Origin: Kappaphycus alvarezii
Taxonomy: Eukaryota; Rhodophyta; Florideophyceae; Gigartinales; Solieriaceae
Reading direction: 5' to 3'
Length of the DNA stretch: 64,000 nt
Assembly (NCBI GenBank): GCA_002205965.3
Contig: NADL03000031.1
Span: forward strand, 372,001-436,000
Position numbers and translations under genes: made by a program
The notes under the pieces: generated by a model
What the model was told of the DNA's origin: nothing
The model's database searches: none
What the model saw: the letters and a program-made list of their open reading frames with translations, nothing else
Shown here: positions 22,901-34,782 of the stretch, piece after piece
Layout: each line of letters starts with the position of its first letter
Numbering within the stretch: the stretch's first letter is position 1

Positions 22901-25900
22901 TGATCTATCTTTTCTCAACGCGTTCAATAGTTCTAGTAACATGCATTCTTCCTATCCACTCTTGCTCGAGACGCGTTTTAACTGATTCAATACCGGCAAA
23001 ATTAGCGAAATGAACAAGGACGGTTCTCATTTTGACAGCATGCATCAAAACCATGTTACTTTGTCCTCACAAACCCTGCATTTTTTTTAATTTCTACTCA
23101 AGTATTATTAGAATGGACACTCCCACAATGAAAACTTGCACTGATCAAGTTGAACTAGTTTTCAATTACTTTTGTATCGACGAAACAAGACTGATTGCCA
23201 GTGAGTAGGAGTGCCAGTAAATTACTTTGCGCAGTCTTCAGAATACACTGTCACTGCTATGTATTCTTCTATAGTGCTTAGTTTTTAGATACATAATTGT
23301 CTCAGAGTGTAGACAATATGACGTATATCTCATTTGCAGGATTTTTTGGAACAAAATATAACAATGCTGTGCCAAAAGTATGTGAAGAGGCAGATGGATT
23401 AAAGTTTTCAAGAGAATTAGGGAGCCTGCTTTGTCCCTCTATATAAACAGAAGTCTCACTGACTCATTTTAGTATGCTCAAACTCGCTAACCTCGGAAAA
23501 TTGTTGATTTGACTACTGTTACCGACGCAAAATTCTTGGGGCAATGGCTCCGCAGGTGATATGCATGCTCTAGAGTATACAGAACGTTTAATCTTTGTAT
23601 GGTCCGATTATATGGACGCTCCTTATTGTTGGAAAAGCCTGGGGGATGGTAGAGGGGGTGATTTTTAGAGGTCTATGCTGCATCATGCTGGGATCAGGGA
23701 TTGTGTTTTCCATATTTTCCTTCATTTTAGGCTAATGATATACATTTAACCCTTCTTTTTTACAGATTTTAAGGTCAAAATATTCGTTCGAGGGACCATG
23801 AATAATCTCAGAAGGTATTAACTAGCTATTTTAAACTCATTCAAGACCATAGACATACTAGGGAGCAAATAATCATTTTTTCATAAGTCAAGTGTCGATT
23901 TTTTGGAGACAGCTATGACACTAAATTCTCCTTTGGCTGTAAATTTTTACTCAAATGCACCATTCTCGAAGGTAGCATTGGAAAAGAATCAATGCAATTT
24001 TCCCGTCGCTAATGCATAACTTTTTTCCATCTCTGAAGCATTATGGACTTCTCCTGAGATTTTCGTTGCATTGATCATTCTCAAAGCTTTAAACAGCGAA
24101 TAAAATAAGCTCCCGAGTACATTTTGGAGCCAACAAGATAGAGTTCCCCTCAATCACTTGATAAATCTGGCATACTTCAAAACAAAATCCGAAAACTTGA
24201 TAACCGACATGGAGAACCGAATAGAGAGAATATTTAAAGTAGATAACAACGTTTGAGTAATTGGGAATAAAATGGAAGCTCCAAGGTTCGTGAGAGCATT
24301 TAATTTCCATCAAGTTATGGCTCATACACATAATTACTAACTTTCGCTCCCAATGCAGCCACCACGGTTTTTGTGGAAAGACGAGGAAGAAATTAGGCTC
24401 ATATATTTTCAGATTTCGAAAGAAACAGAATCATATCACTCTTCATCACCTAGATTTCAGAAAAATGTCAAATAGTACAAAATTTCAATAAATCTTGTAC
24501 TAAATATCCGCCTATTCGCATTTATATAATCAAATTATTGCATTAGTTAGCCACATTTATCATAATTGTTTTTTTTCTCGTAAACATATCCTAAGTATCT
24601 TATTCATATGAACTTCGAATGCTTAACATACTTCGAAAAAATGCACGGGGAATTGTTTTCTCCAACATGTGGTCCTCGTTAAGAGTTGCAGCGCGGCAAA
24701 ATTTCTTGACAGATTTTGCTAGATACAACTTTCGTCATCTACTTCTTGAAGTCTCGAATAATGCTATATCACGATGAAAGATGAGATATTCCATACCTTT
24801 CGACAACTATACTTGTCTGTTATGCATTTTAGAATTTTGCAAAATCCAAAATGTCAACTTGTGCATCCTTTCACCAGATGTCAAAAATGTATTCTAACGA
24901 TTTAGCGCGACTCTTGGAAGTATCGCGAAAGTAAATTGTCCCTGAAAGCCCCCGTAGGGATGTAGCTTGCTGAAAACAGGCAGTAAGGTCGGTTGGAGGA
25001 CTGGAAAGGGCAGTTGATGGGGGCTTTCTTGAATACGTTTCAGAGAATGGTGCGAAGAGCAGCTCGAGGAGGTTTGCACAGTTGGATTTAGTGATTTTAA
25101 GGTTTAAAAAGGACAATTTTTATGCTATGTAATCAGTAAGCGAAGTTCAAAGTAGATTGCAAAAGTGCTATGAGCAGTGCCAGACTGAACGTGAGGATTG
25201 ATTGCGGTGTTTACATAGCCTCGAGTTGGAATGGCACAAATGGAGACATGATCTAAACATGAAGAATTTTGCAACAGTTTTCCTGTTTTCATAGCAAGTC
25301 TTCTAGGCTTTTTCCTCGTAATATAAAATACCGGGAAGCAAAGGGAGGTTTCTGAAATTTTCGCGAAGATTAAAAATTTGGGCAAATCAATGAAAATCTT
25401 TCTCCTCGAATACCTACATCCCAATACTAAATTTTTTAGGCCGAACTCATAATCAGCTTTTGTTGCCTTAATTCTCTGCATTACTCCTTACTTTTTGAGC
25501 TCGAAGTTATAATTTAACATCTTATTTTTCTCCAAGAGCAGCTATTGATTTTCAAACTGCATACCAGACATTTAAACAAACAGCTCTACCTTTTCAAGTT
25601 ATGATACCAAAAGTTGTTTTTGTAAGCTAGCGCCTGAAGACTCCATAAATTTTTCTCTTTTTGATCCCTGATCTTGGATTCTACACCCATTCGAATTGTA
25701 AACCTGCTTCGCAGGTCCCTACCTATCTTCTCCTCTCTCCTATCATCTCTTCTCTTTTTAAATACTCCAGAAACCATTCTTCCTCCACACATTTATTAGT
25801 TTCATGACATATCACAAGCTTCTCATCAACGTACAAAGCCTCCGGTCAATTCTAACCGAAACCGATAATTTTTGTTTGATATTTCAAATTCTGCCACCGT

Positions 25901-28083
25901 ACGCTTTTATAGAAGCGCTTTAGAAAGGAAATAGTTATTTATGTTACGTTTCCTTTTATTTAGCACTTCACAGGTCCATTGCGGTGATTTAATTTCAATA
26001 GTCACCACTTATTCTTTTAACGTTTAGTTACCGTCACTCTATTCAGCCTTTTATCTAGAAGTTGAGCGTTGTACTATCTTTTTTATTTTCATTTCTTTCT
26101 ATTAAAATCCTACTCCTAGCAATATACAAGCACCATAATTCCGTTTTCACTAACCTTTTTCCTTTCCATTGATCCAAAAAACCAACTACTACTTGCACTT
26201 GGTGTTTTCTTCATCCTTTCTTAGCTATACAATAGCCATTTACATTTTATTGATTCTTGACGGCCTTTCGGAAACTCAAAAGCAAAATCAACGAGTACTG
26301 TCAGTCTCTTTTACCGAATTCATCCTGAAACTACAGAGAAATCTCAAGCTATTTTTCCTGTTTGGCGGAAGCATTAAGCCACGCCACGTCAAACCCCTCT
26401 TGCAGTTTTTCTCTTTTCGTCACCCTCTCCAAAAAGTCATACTAAACAAAATCCGTGTTTAGTACTAATATCATTTCAATATATCACCTAAAAACTAGGA
26501 GACAGTTTAAAGTTGACCGATACATACGGTTTAACCTAAAGTAAGAAACAAAGTTGTGTCTCATAGGCCTCTTGTTCAATTTATATAAGTTTTTTTTCCT
26601 CGCTCGAATTAGTTATTCCAATCAACACATACAAAAATATAATTTCTTTATAATGCCCAAATGAAGGTAAACTCATTTCTACAATCTTTCAAGGCATAAA
26701 GAATAACCTAGAAAGTTTTTAATCTCGTGCTGAATTTTTTTAAGCTCCCATAATATTGTTAATTTCTTTTTCTCCAATTTTGATCCGAAAGAAGGACCAG
26801 TCATACCTGGGCTTCACGCAAAAGACATTAATCCTAAGTTCTGGTATCATCATGGATCTGAATTCTGTATGAATACCTCTTGAAGCCAGTAAAATACTTA
26901 GATGAATACATTAATCGCTCACCTGGCGCGAATGAAGTACCTACAAGTAAAAATTTTAATTCATAAAGTAGAGATCGTAAAGGTGAATTGTTATCCATAG
27001 TTCCTTAGCAATGTAGCAAGTGCCACTGAAGAAAACACCTGAGAAAATCGAATCCATCATGTTGATTCATGAAATTAGTTTTCATTTGATCGTGAAAGGA
27101 GTTTGGAATTCAACCTTACGAGCATGGTTATTGATTTAAGGCTTATTCGGAAATTTCAGCGATCTGGACATCGTTTAAATGAGTCACAACTACATGCGAA
27201 ACAGTAAATAGCCGCTTTTTCACTATAGTAATCTCCAGATCGCTAATCTTTAGCTACTCTTTAGCTTGTAAAATTACTCACATCGAACAGCATCTGTCAA
27301 AATTTCACATTTCTCCTTCTTTAGTTTTCTAAAACAGACAAAAATGATGCACAGGAAGTAATTTTTGGAAAAAATATACTTTCTTGTACGTTAAAGGAAC
27401 ATAAAAAGATAAAAACATAATTTGTTATCATTAATCATCCATTTGAAATATAGATTGCGGAAGGGATGAGAATAAAAATGGGTAGTTTTTCTTCAAAAAA
27501 CTCGGTTGTAGGGGTATGGAAATATAATTAAGTCTCCAATGCTGAAAGGGCCCACCTGAGAAGGTTTCAAGAGATATCACGTAACCACTATTGCAAACTG
27601 ATTAATGGCAAATAATTCCTTGGAATGATTCATCTCTACCTGAAAAAGGTGGATTTCGGAAACTAAAAAGACAACATGAAACGTAAATTGCACGCTAGTG
27701 TGGCATTGAATACCAATAATTAACGATCATTCATGAAAAGGCAAAAAATATACCGCCAACAACATTATCTGATTTGGCCAAACTCGTTGTTTGAGATGTT
27801 CAGGAATTTATATTTAAGATCAATTTTAAATTAAATTTGGAAACCATTAAACTATAAACATTGAAATGAAAGAAGGAAATTAAGTAACGTTTTATTGTAA
27901 AAATTCCATTCCGTATAGCTGAAACTAGCTCTATAATGTCGGTATAACAATTTTAGTGTAATCGTATTGAATTTTTAGGATCTAAATTGACGTAAGTGAA
28001 CTTTTTGAGTCCAAATAAGTAAACATAGAAATTAATCCTCGTCTAAAATTTATTATGTGTTGAAATATTTGGATCTTAGTAGT

Positions 28084-28102
28084 TATTTATTTATTTATTT
28101 AT
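28084..28102 (+). repeat. (TTTA)n microsatellite
   Basis: About 4.5 tandem copies of the tetranucleotide are seen. Confidence 0.8.
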
Positions 28103-31100
28103 TCCGTAAAATAAATTTCACTATCGTTGTTGAAAGAGGTGCCTCAAGAATTCAAATGCTGACTTATAGTATTTCGGAGAAATTTATGCAAAAAGTTTGA
28201 CTTACTTTCTGCTGTAGGAAAATCAATATTTATCTTCGATATGAGGCTTGGAATGTATTTTATAAATTTCATTTTTGGGTCATTTCAGCAACTTCCGGAG
28301 TATATTGGCTAACAAGTACAGTTATGATCTTCACTCCTAAAACAGTATAGTAGGAATTGTTATAATCCTATATATTACCACATTTTGTGAAATTATTTTG
28401 GGTAACACGGCTTTCAACGAAAGCTCTTCGAATAGAGTTTTACTTTCTTATAGGCTACATCTCATATATATTTTCTTCGGTATATATCATTCTAAGGTTA
28501 GAAAGAATATTCTATGATGGAGGTAGATGTTGATTCAAGCAAATAATCTGAAAACACAGTAAAAATGATGTGAAAAGCCGTTAAATATATACAATTAAAA
28601 TTTTCGCCATATTTTAATTAAAGTTTCTTCCATCGGCGATTTAAGGTGCTTCAAGCGCTAACATGAGGAATACCTTGCAAATGCATTATTTTCTTGTAAA
28701 AAATCGAGAGATTTAGTTTTGCATACATTTAGAAAAATTATCTCTCCAGATTTGTAAGCCACTGTGCAAGGAATCTGCGATTTTTTTGTAATAATCGATC
28801 AATTTGATTTTACTACTTTAGCGCATTAGATAACCTTATTATGGTCAGGAATATAATTTTTTTTACTTTTTTCACTTAAAATAAACAAAGATTAATGTAT
28901 GGGAGATGTGGTAGGCTGTATCCGTGTCGCTTCGACAACGTTGTGCAGGACAAGTCACCACGTGGTAAATAAAAAAAATGCTTTACAGGGCCAACTAGAG
29001 CTAAGCAAGTCTTTGATCTTTTTATCTCCACAATTGATAGATTCGATTTCATAAGACTTACAATTTACGAACTTATTTCAGAGTTTGATTTTTTGGAAAT
29101 GGAAAGACTCCTAGAGCATTTCTGAGAATTTTTTCAACTTCTTATGTACAATTATGGCTGTAGTACACCTTAAAGACGTAAAAATTTCGAAAAAAATAAA
29201 AATGTTAAACACTTTCTTTTACCGTATGATTTACTACTAGTTTTCTTGCATGAGGGGTCATCAAGAACTTTCCAACGATAATTTTACGTAGTCTCGGGAT
29301 CGATCTTAAGGTCGTTGTGACTTTTGAGTTATTGACTGAGAGTTTCAGGATATTACTCGAAAACTGAATTGCTAGGAAACAAGAATTAACTAAATCGGGG
29401 GTACGGGGTTTGATATTTTAGAAATATGTTACGCGTGGCTGAAAAGTTTTTAGATTTATAATTATCAGTTAATTTACTCTCAATTATTTAGCTCCTCTTT
29501 TCTGAGAGGACAAGTATAAATCAATTTACTATCAACAGTTATAGTTGTTAAAATTATATTATCATAATATATGTGCCATTACTATATATGAATTCATCAC
29601 ATAGTTTTTCTGACCATAGAAAGTAGACCTATATTGGAGTTTTTGGCGGTTAAAAAGAACTAGTTGATTTCATTCCGAAGCTCTTTTCTGGTAAAAGAAT
29701 CTCGCTACTGTATTAGAGGACCGAAGCTCAATTAATTATTAACTAGTAACTATGAAATTGCTCGTAAGTGTATTTTATAAATATCGCTGCGAACGTCTTG
29801 GATGAAAACTTTAAATTTTGAAAGAAAAAGTCAATAGAGCAAGTTGGTTGGATTTTTTCTTGCTAATCAGAAATTACAAAATTCATTACGAGTTTGATCT
29901 TAGTAGTTCATCGTGATTCTTCATCAAGACGTCAGAATTTTGAAATTATAAATTATAAATCCTTAGCCAAAGCTTGGTTGGTCCTCTCTGTTCAGAGGTT
30001 TATACTCCAAACGGAAAATATAATATTTTTGCTGATACATTGGAGGTGTAAGAGTAACAATATCAGCACTTGCTGTGAGTGTTCAACTTTCTTTGTCGCA
30101 ATCACTCTTTCGTGATAATACCAATTACTTGACGTGACAATGTTACAATTTCATTGGTGGCAAATTCTCCAAGCTCATTTTTATACTCAAATAAAGATGT
30201 TTTCAAGCTTTCATCCTACGAAAGAGCCCCAATTACATCCATATTTTCGCAAAATGACAGATTTCCTTAACAAAATAAAGCATCAAAATCACACTAATAG
30301 TAAGGTATGAGTTCTTGCCCACAAAAAAATTCCGCATAATATTGTGGTACCAATAATCAGCTAGTTTCAGCTATTGATCTACAGAATAGCTCTAAATATA
30401 TTTATCCAATGCAGTGCAGCAATGACTTTAAGGGTTGATTTTTTCCTCTTCATTTTGCCAAACTCTACATTTAATTCAGCAGTGTATTGAGGCCGATTGG
30501 CATCCTTAACTACTCTTTCGTCCTTCAAAATATCGATATTTATTCAATCGCAAATATTTGGTATCCGCTACAATTGTTAGTACTTCTAGACTTTTGTAAA
30601 AAACTTCATAAATTTCCCGCATCTATTGCAGCAGGGTCCTTCCGTATACGTATAAATAGTTTTTTACAAATATTTCAAGCTATTATTCATCAATGAAGTT
30701 TCTGAAAACAATTAGTTTTTGCTCTCAAAATATACTTTTATATGTAATCCAATTCTTGAAAACTTATATTTCAATTATTACCAGGCTTTTCTACTTTAAT
30801 GGTACCATGGTATTCATTTTTTACTAAGTTACACAAATGAAAAAACTTTTATTAGTATTCGAGTAGGTTTACCACTGTTTCTAGATCTACTACTGGATAT
30901 TATACATTAAACAAGACAGAAATTCATCTTTGAGGCCATTTTCTATCTCTGGAACTCCTTTTTTACATCTTTTTCCTACCTATTTTTATCATTTCTACGT
31001 CATGGTACTCTTATTGGGCCAATTTATACTGTTTTTCGGAAGGTATGCCAAAAAGATCTATAAATCTGTAATATCACAGCTGGATCGAACTGGAATAAGG

Positions 31101-31316
31101 AGGCAGATCCAAATGTTATAATACCCACCCTTGAAGATTTGATGCAATACCTCCACCGAGAACAGAGCAAACTTCGTAAAAGATTTATATTAATATTTAT
31201 ACCTACACGTTCTACAGATCCTTGCAGTGAAAACACCTATTTTTACTAAAGAAAATGCTTTTGATTCCCAGGCTATTATTCCATTCTCTCCGTTCACAGG
31301 TTCAGATGTGGATAGA

Positions 31317-31324
31317 GTCTCTAC
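31317..31324. repeat. left target-site duplication of the hAT element
   Basis: GTCTCTAC directly precedes the left terminal inverted repeat. GTCTTTAC directly follows the right one at 34,775-34,782. Seven of eight bases agree; hAT elements make 8-base duplications. Confidence 0.75.
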
Positions 31325-31341
31325 CAGAGCTGCGCCGAAAA
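31325..31341 (+). repeat. left terminal inverted repeat of the hAT element
   Basis: CAGAGCTGCGCCGAAAA; the first eight bases match the right end exactly, and the G and GAAA that follow are also shared. Confidence 0.75.
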
Positions 31342-31684
31342 CAGTTTCAACTCGGCTAACTGCAGTTTTCCGGTGCTATCTCTAGAACCCGTAGTATGGA
31401 AATAAGTTTTCAAAGAACCGGTTAACCGCACTAATTGTAACCGTAGGCGTGAGAAATTACTGCTACCCTAACCTCAATTCGGGTAGCAAACCTGCACAAT
31501 AACAGTAAACCGTTATTTACACAAGTTCAAACCCCATAATTGCGGGTAACCTCGGAATTTTGGGTAGAAAAATGATGGTTTTTGACATTTTATTGAAGAT
31601 AACATAATGCGATCCAGTCATGATTTAGTTAGAAGACAAAGTCGAGTTCGTGTCATGTGGGGCCGCCTCCTAATCTGTGATATA

Positions 31685-33300
31685 CTATGAACTCCCAGAA
31701 ACAGATGCGCTGATAGCAGAACTGTAAATATTATGGTAGTGGTGAGAAAATTGCATGATAGAATACAAATTCTCTGTGCTCAATGACGCCCTGTGGTCAC
31801 TGGACACAATTCCTGCTATCGAAAATGATCGTTCGTTTTCTGTAGGTGAACCAGTAATGCAAAGAAAGGCCTGAAAAAGTCGATAGAGATTAGGGAAAGT
31901 CACCTTCTAATAGTGTAGTCAAGTCATGTATTCTCCGAAGGTATCTCCTCCACGATATGTCGTAGTACGATAGCTTCGAAGCTCTCGCTTTTACACAAAA
32001 ATTGATTACCCCATCGCCATCTTAAGTCACTTCCGCACTACCAAAGAACAGAATTTCTGCATCACCATTAGTCTCTGGAGTGGGTGCTGTATGGTAGCCA
32101 TCTGCACTCATATTATCATTTTTGTAGGTAGATTTCATGTAATATAACAGGAGTTCATCATATACTGAAATAATCTGTATTAATTCTTCATGACCCAGCC
32201 CCTTGAGGAGACAGCGTAGTAATTTAAATTTTGGATCCAACATCAAACACAACACGACATGCCTTTGCTCACATCTTGAGAATTTTTCTTGGTTGAATTG
32301 GAAGATTGAGAACAAATTGTTTTATATATACTTAAAGATCGCAGTAATGCCACGCTGCTCCCATTGCAAGAGCTTCTGTTCCAAAATATGTAATGTCATG
32401 AACCCAGCACCAGAAGTAAAATTAAACTGTAACCGATGTTGTTCCCATAAACGTAAAGCTGTATAAGTGCCGTCCGATACCGAGCGGAATTTTTTGCTCT
32501 GATGAGAACGCAAGCTTCTAGCATTGGGCGAATGAATCGAGCATCAAAACAAACAACAGCCCATTCCGCATTTTTCGGATCTCGATAGCTATTTCTAACG
32601 TTCTCAGGATCAGAATAGCAAAATGTATTGCATAGATGTACTTCAGTAGTTGAGCCACCATCTATTATAAAGATAGATCCGAATGGAGTTGAAACTGTGG
32701 AGTATAGCTTAACTGGAGGCAACTTAGCTTTGATACAGGAGCGCTCCCATAGCCTGCTTCTCTTACCAGATTTATTAGTTCATGTGATTGCTGAACGCAG
32801 CTTCCACTGAGTAGAGTTGATATTGAAATATCCAAAGTTTGCATAATGTACATCTTTGAGAGTTTGTTTGCACAAGTTTCTCATGATATGAGCCCGTTCA
32901 TCTATAAAATGGTCTCTCTAGATCGATGAAGGCACAATTCGCAGTACTGGCAAGCTCATTGGAGCAGGTACTGAGATTTTTCCCCGCGCCAGTGACATAT
33001 GATACTACCTTGTTCCGGAGGCCAAATTCTTGCAAAAGCTGAGTTAATCACGGAGCTATATCAGATCCTCTGGTCTTATTTATTTGCATCATTCTGAGAT
33101 GGCATGATTTGAGCTCCATTCTTTTTCCGATCCAATGAGCGATAACGGAAAAAATTTACTCTGAGCCATGTGACATCTACGAATCGAACGTAATTGAATC
33201 AGCATTGACATTAGCAATCTCAGAGGTAACATGAGACTCTCTGCAGAAATCTGTAAAACTAGGCAGCACCTTTTTTGTGAAGGACTTTCGTGAGGGAAAT
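31685..33300 (-). pseudogene. hAT transposase pseudogene
   Basis: Read downwards on the minus strand: KVLPSFTDFCRESHVTSEI (about 33,200-33,255), ADSITFDS, FSVIAHWIGKRMELKSCHL (about 33,105-33,160), LLQEFGLRNKVVSYVTGAG (about 32,985-33,045), a poorly preserved middle, LCLMLDPKFKLLRCLLKG (32,205-32,260), and the C-terminal hAT dimerisation block GSPTENERSFSIAG (31,800-31,850) with HRASLSTENLYSIM. The catalytic Asp of FDS-W-x-S is kept, the second (normally V-T-D-N/x-G) is Gly in VTGAGKN, and the Glu in ENERSFS is kept. Stops and frame changes break it in at least five places. A zinc-finger-like C-x2-C at 34,200-34,240 could be the remains of the N-terminal BED domain. Confidence 0.85.
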
Positions 33301-34757
33301 TGCAGCCCTCAGTCTATACCTCATATTTCGAAAGTTGGAGCATTCTACAGTACTCAAAAGTTGCAGTCCTTTGCAAATAAACAGCATCAGATTCTTTTCA
33401 AAGGTATTTTAGAGTGTATGCGTCTTTCCATAGGTCTTTATGTTGACAAACATCCTTATTTCTGATGATTTGATGTTCTTGGTCATCGATATGACCTTCT
33501 TGCTCTTAAAGCACTCGACGTTTCTAAATCATGCCTACTTTTCAATTGGGAAAACTGTGCATTGTACTAAACAGAAGCAAGGTTAGGAAGCGCAGATGTC
33601 CCGTTGTCAGGCTTCCATACGATATACTCATCACGTATGCGACAGCTCAATGCAAAAGAGCGATTGCTGGCTATCTTGAATTAATCGTCACGACATCAAA
33701 AAAAACAGAAAAGCACCTTTTTAACCAAGGTTCTCCTTTCTCGATACGGCCAGATTCAACATCAAATTCCCTATTACTCCATCGTTCGAGTTCCCATCAG
33801 CTTTTTTTAAATTTGAGGCCAGTCCATTTTTTCATCGGGCAATTTCTGTTACTCGCTCTGCTTAGCCGCGGTTTAATCCTCTGGCACGATTATTTCCGTG
33901 ATATGGCCATTCGGGAGCACAGATTCCTCTGTACTTATACTTTATCATGCTTGACGCAACATTTCCTCCTGCTATGTTGGTTGAGATGCTTCAACGGGGA
34001 GCCGGTATAAAAAACGTTGAATAAAGATAAGAAGCGTGGAAAGAGATGTCTTTGATACAAGTGATGATAGTACCGTAGATCCACAGCTAAAGTCACAAAT
34101 GAAAAGTGAATTTCAAAGAGCTGGAAACAAAAAATATTTACACTTTTCATACCGAAAGCTGAATTTATGAACTACCGTTTAGATTTACATTTATTCGTAT
34201 GAGACTTATTATCATCACAACAATTACATTTAATTACACCAATTGTTGTCATGGAGTATGGAGCGAACTTTGCCCCACTTACGACTTTGGATCTCCAACG
34301 AAAATTGTCATTTTGACAGCACTTATTCGCAAAAGCCTGGAGTAGAACCCGGAACCTCACAATCATTGAAATTGATTCTACTTAACTCGATCACCACATC
34401 AATTTTACTTCATAATATGGCCAACCACTTTGAATTTTTTAGGGTAGTGATCTATCACTCAAAAAGTTTTGCGCAGTCCCCAATAGAGATACTGAATGCA
34501 ACTTCTTCTTTTTTAGAAAATTAGATAAGATTTCTGAAACTAACCGTGGAAACGGGATTTCCACGCAAGTTACAGTTCTAATCGTTTTCGGACGGGCAAT
34601 AAAATTTCTAAAACCCGTCTAACCATGTTTTGGGGAAGTCACATTTCCGAGATATTGGTTAGCAGCGGTTTTTCCTATTTTCTTAGCTGAGATATTAACC
34701 TTACCCGCGGTTCACATTTTTTTCCAAACCGCCTAATTAACCCTTCCGCGGATAGTC

Positions 34758-34774
34758 ATTTCCACTCAGCTCTG
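34758..34774 (-). repeat. right terminal inverted repeat of the hAT element
   Basis: Read on the minus strand it starts CAGAGCTGAGTGGAAA, sharing 8 terminal bases plus G and GAAA with the left end. Confidence 0.75.
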
Positions 34775-34782
34775 GTCTTTAC

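Larger units (their letters stand above)
20570..31316. other. long AT-rich block without supportable genes
   Basis: More than 10 kb of clearly AT-rich sequence with short random open frames only. No transposase, reverse transcriptase or RNA gene was recognised on either strand. A GC-richer island interrupts it at about 22.05-22.9 kb (listed separately). Otherwise there are only simple repeats, such as (TTTA)n at 28,084-28,102. Confidence 0.6.
31325..34774 (-). mobile_element. hAT-superfamily DNA transposon, full length but inactive
   Basis: The element is 3,450 bases long. Its left end starts CAGAGCTGcG and its right end, read inward on the other strand, starts CAGAGCTGaG; both fit the hAT consensus CAGNG. 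Eight-base duplications flank it (GTCTCTAC/GTCTTTAC). The ends carry clustered AACCG[CT] motifs within about 250 bases (for example near 31,420, 31,440, 31,507, 34,540, 34,665, 34,710 and 34,725), like subterminal transposase-binding motifs of known hAT elements. The interior encodes a broken hAT transposase on the minus strand. The near-perfect duplication suggests it was inserted once and has decayed in place. Confidence 0.85.

Noticed and set aside
33531..34010. 159-codon plus-strand open frame
   Set aside because: It lies within the hAT element, antisense to the transposase direction, and contains nothing recognisable.
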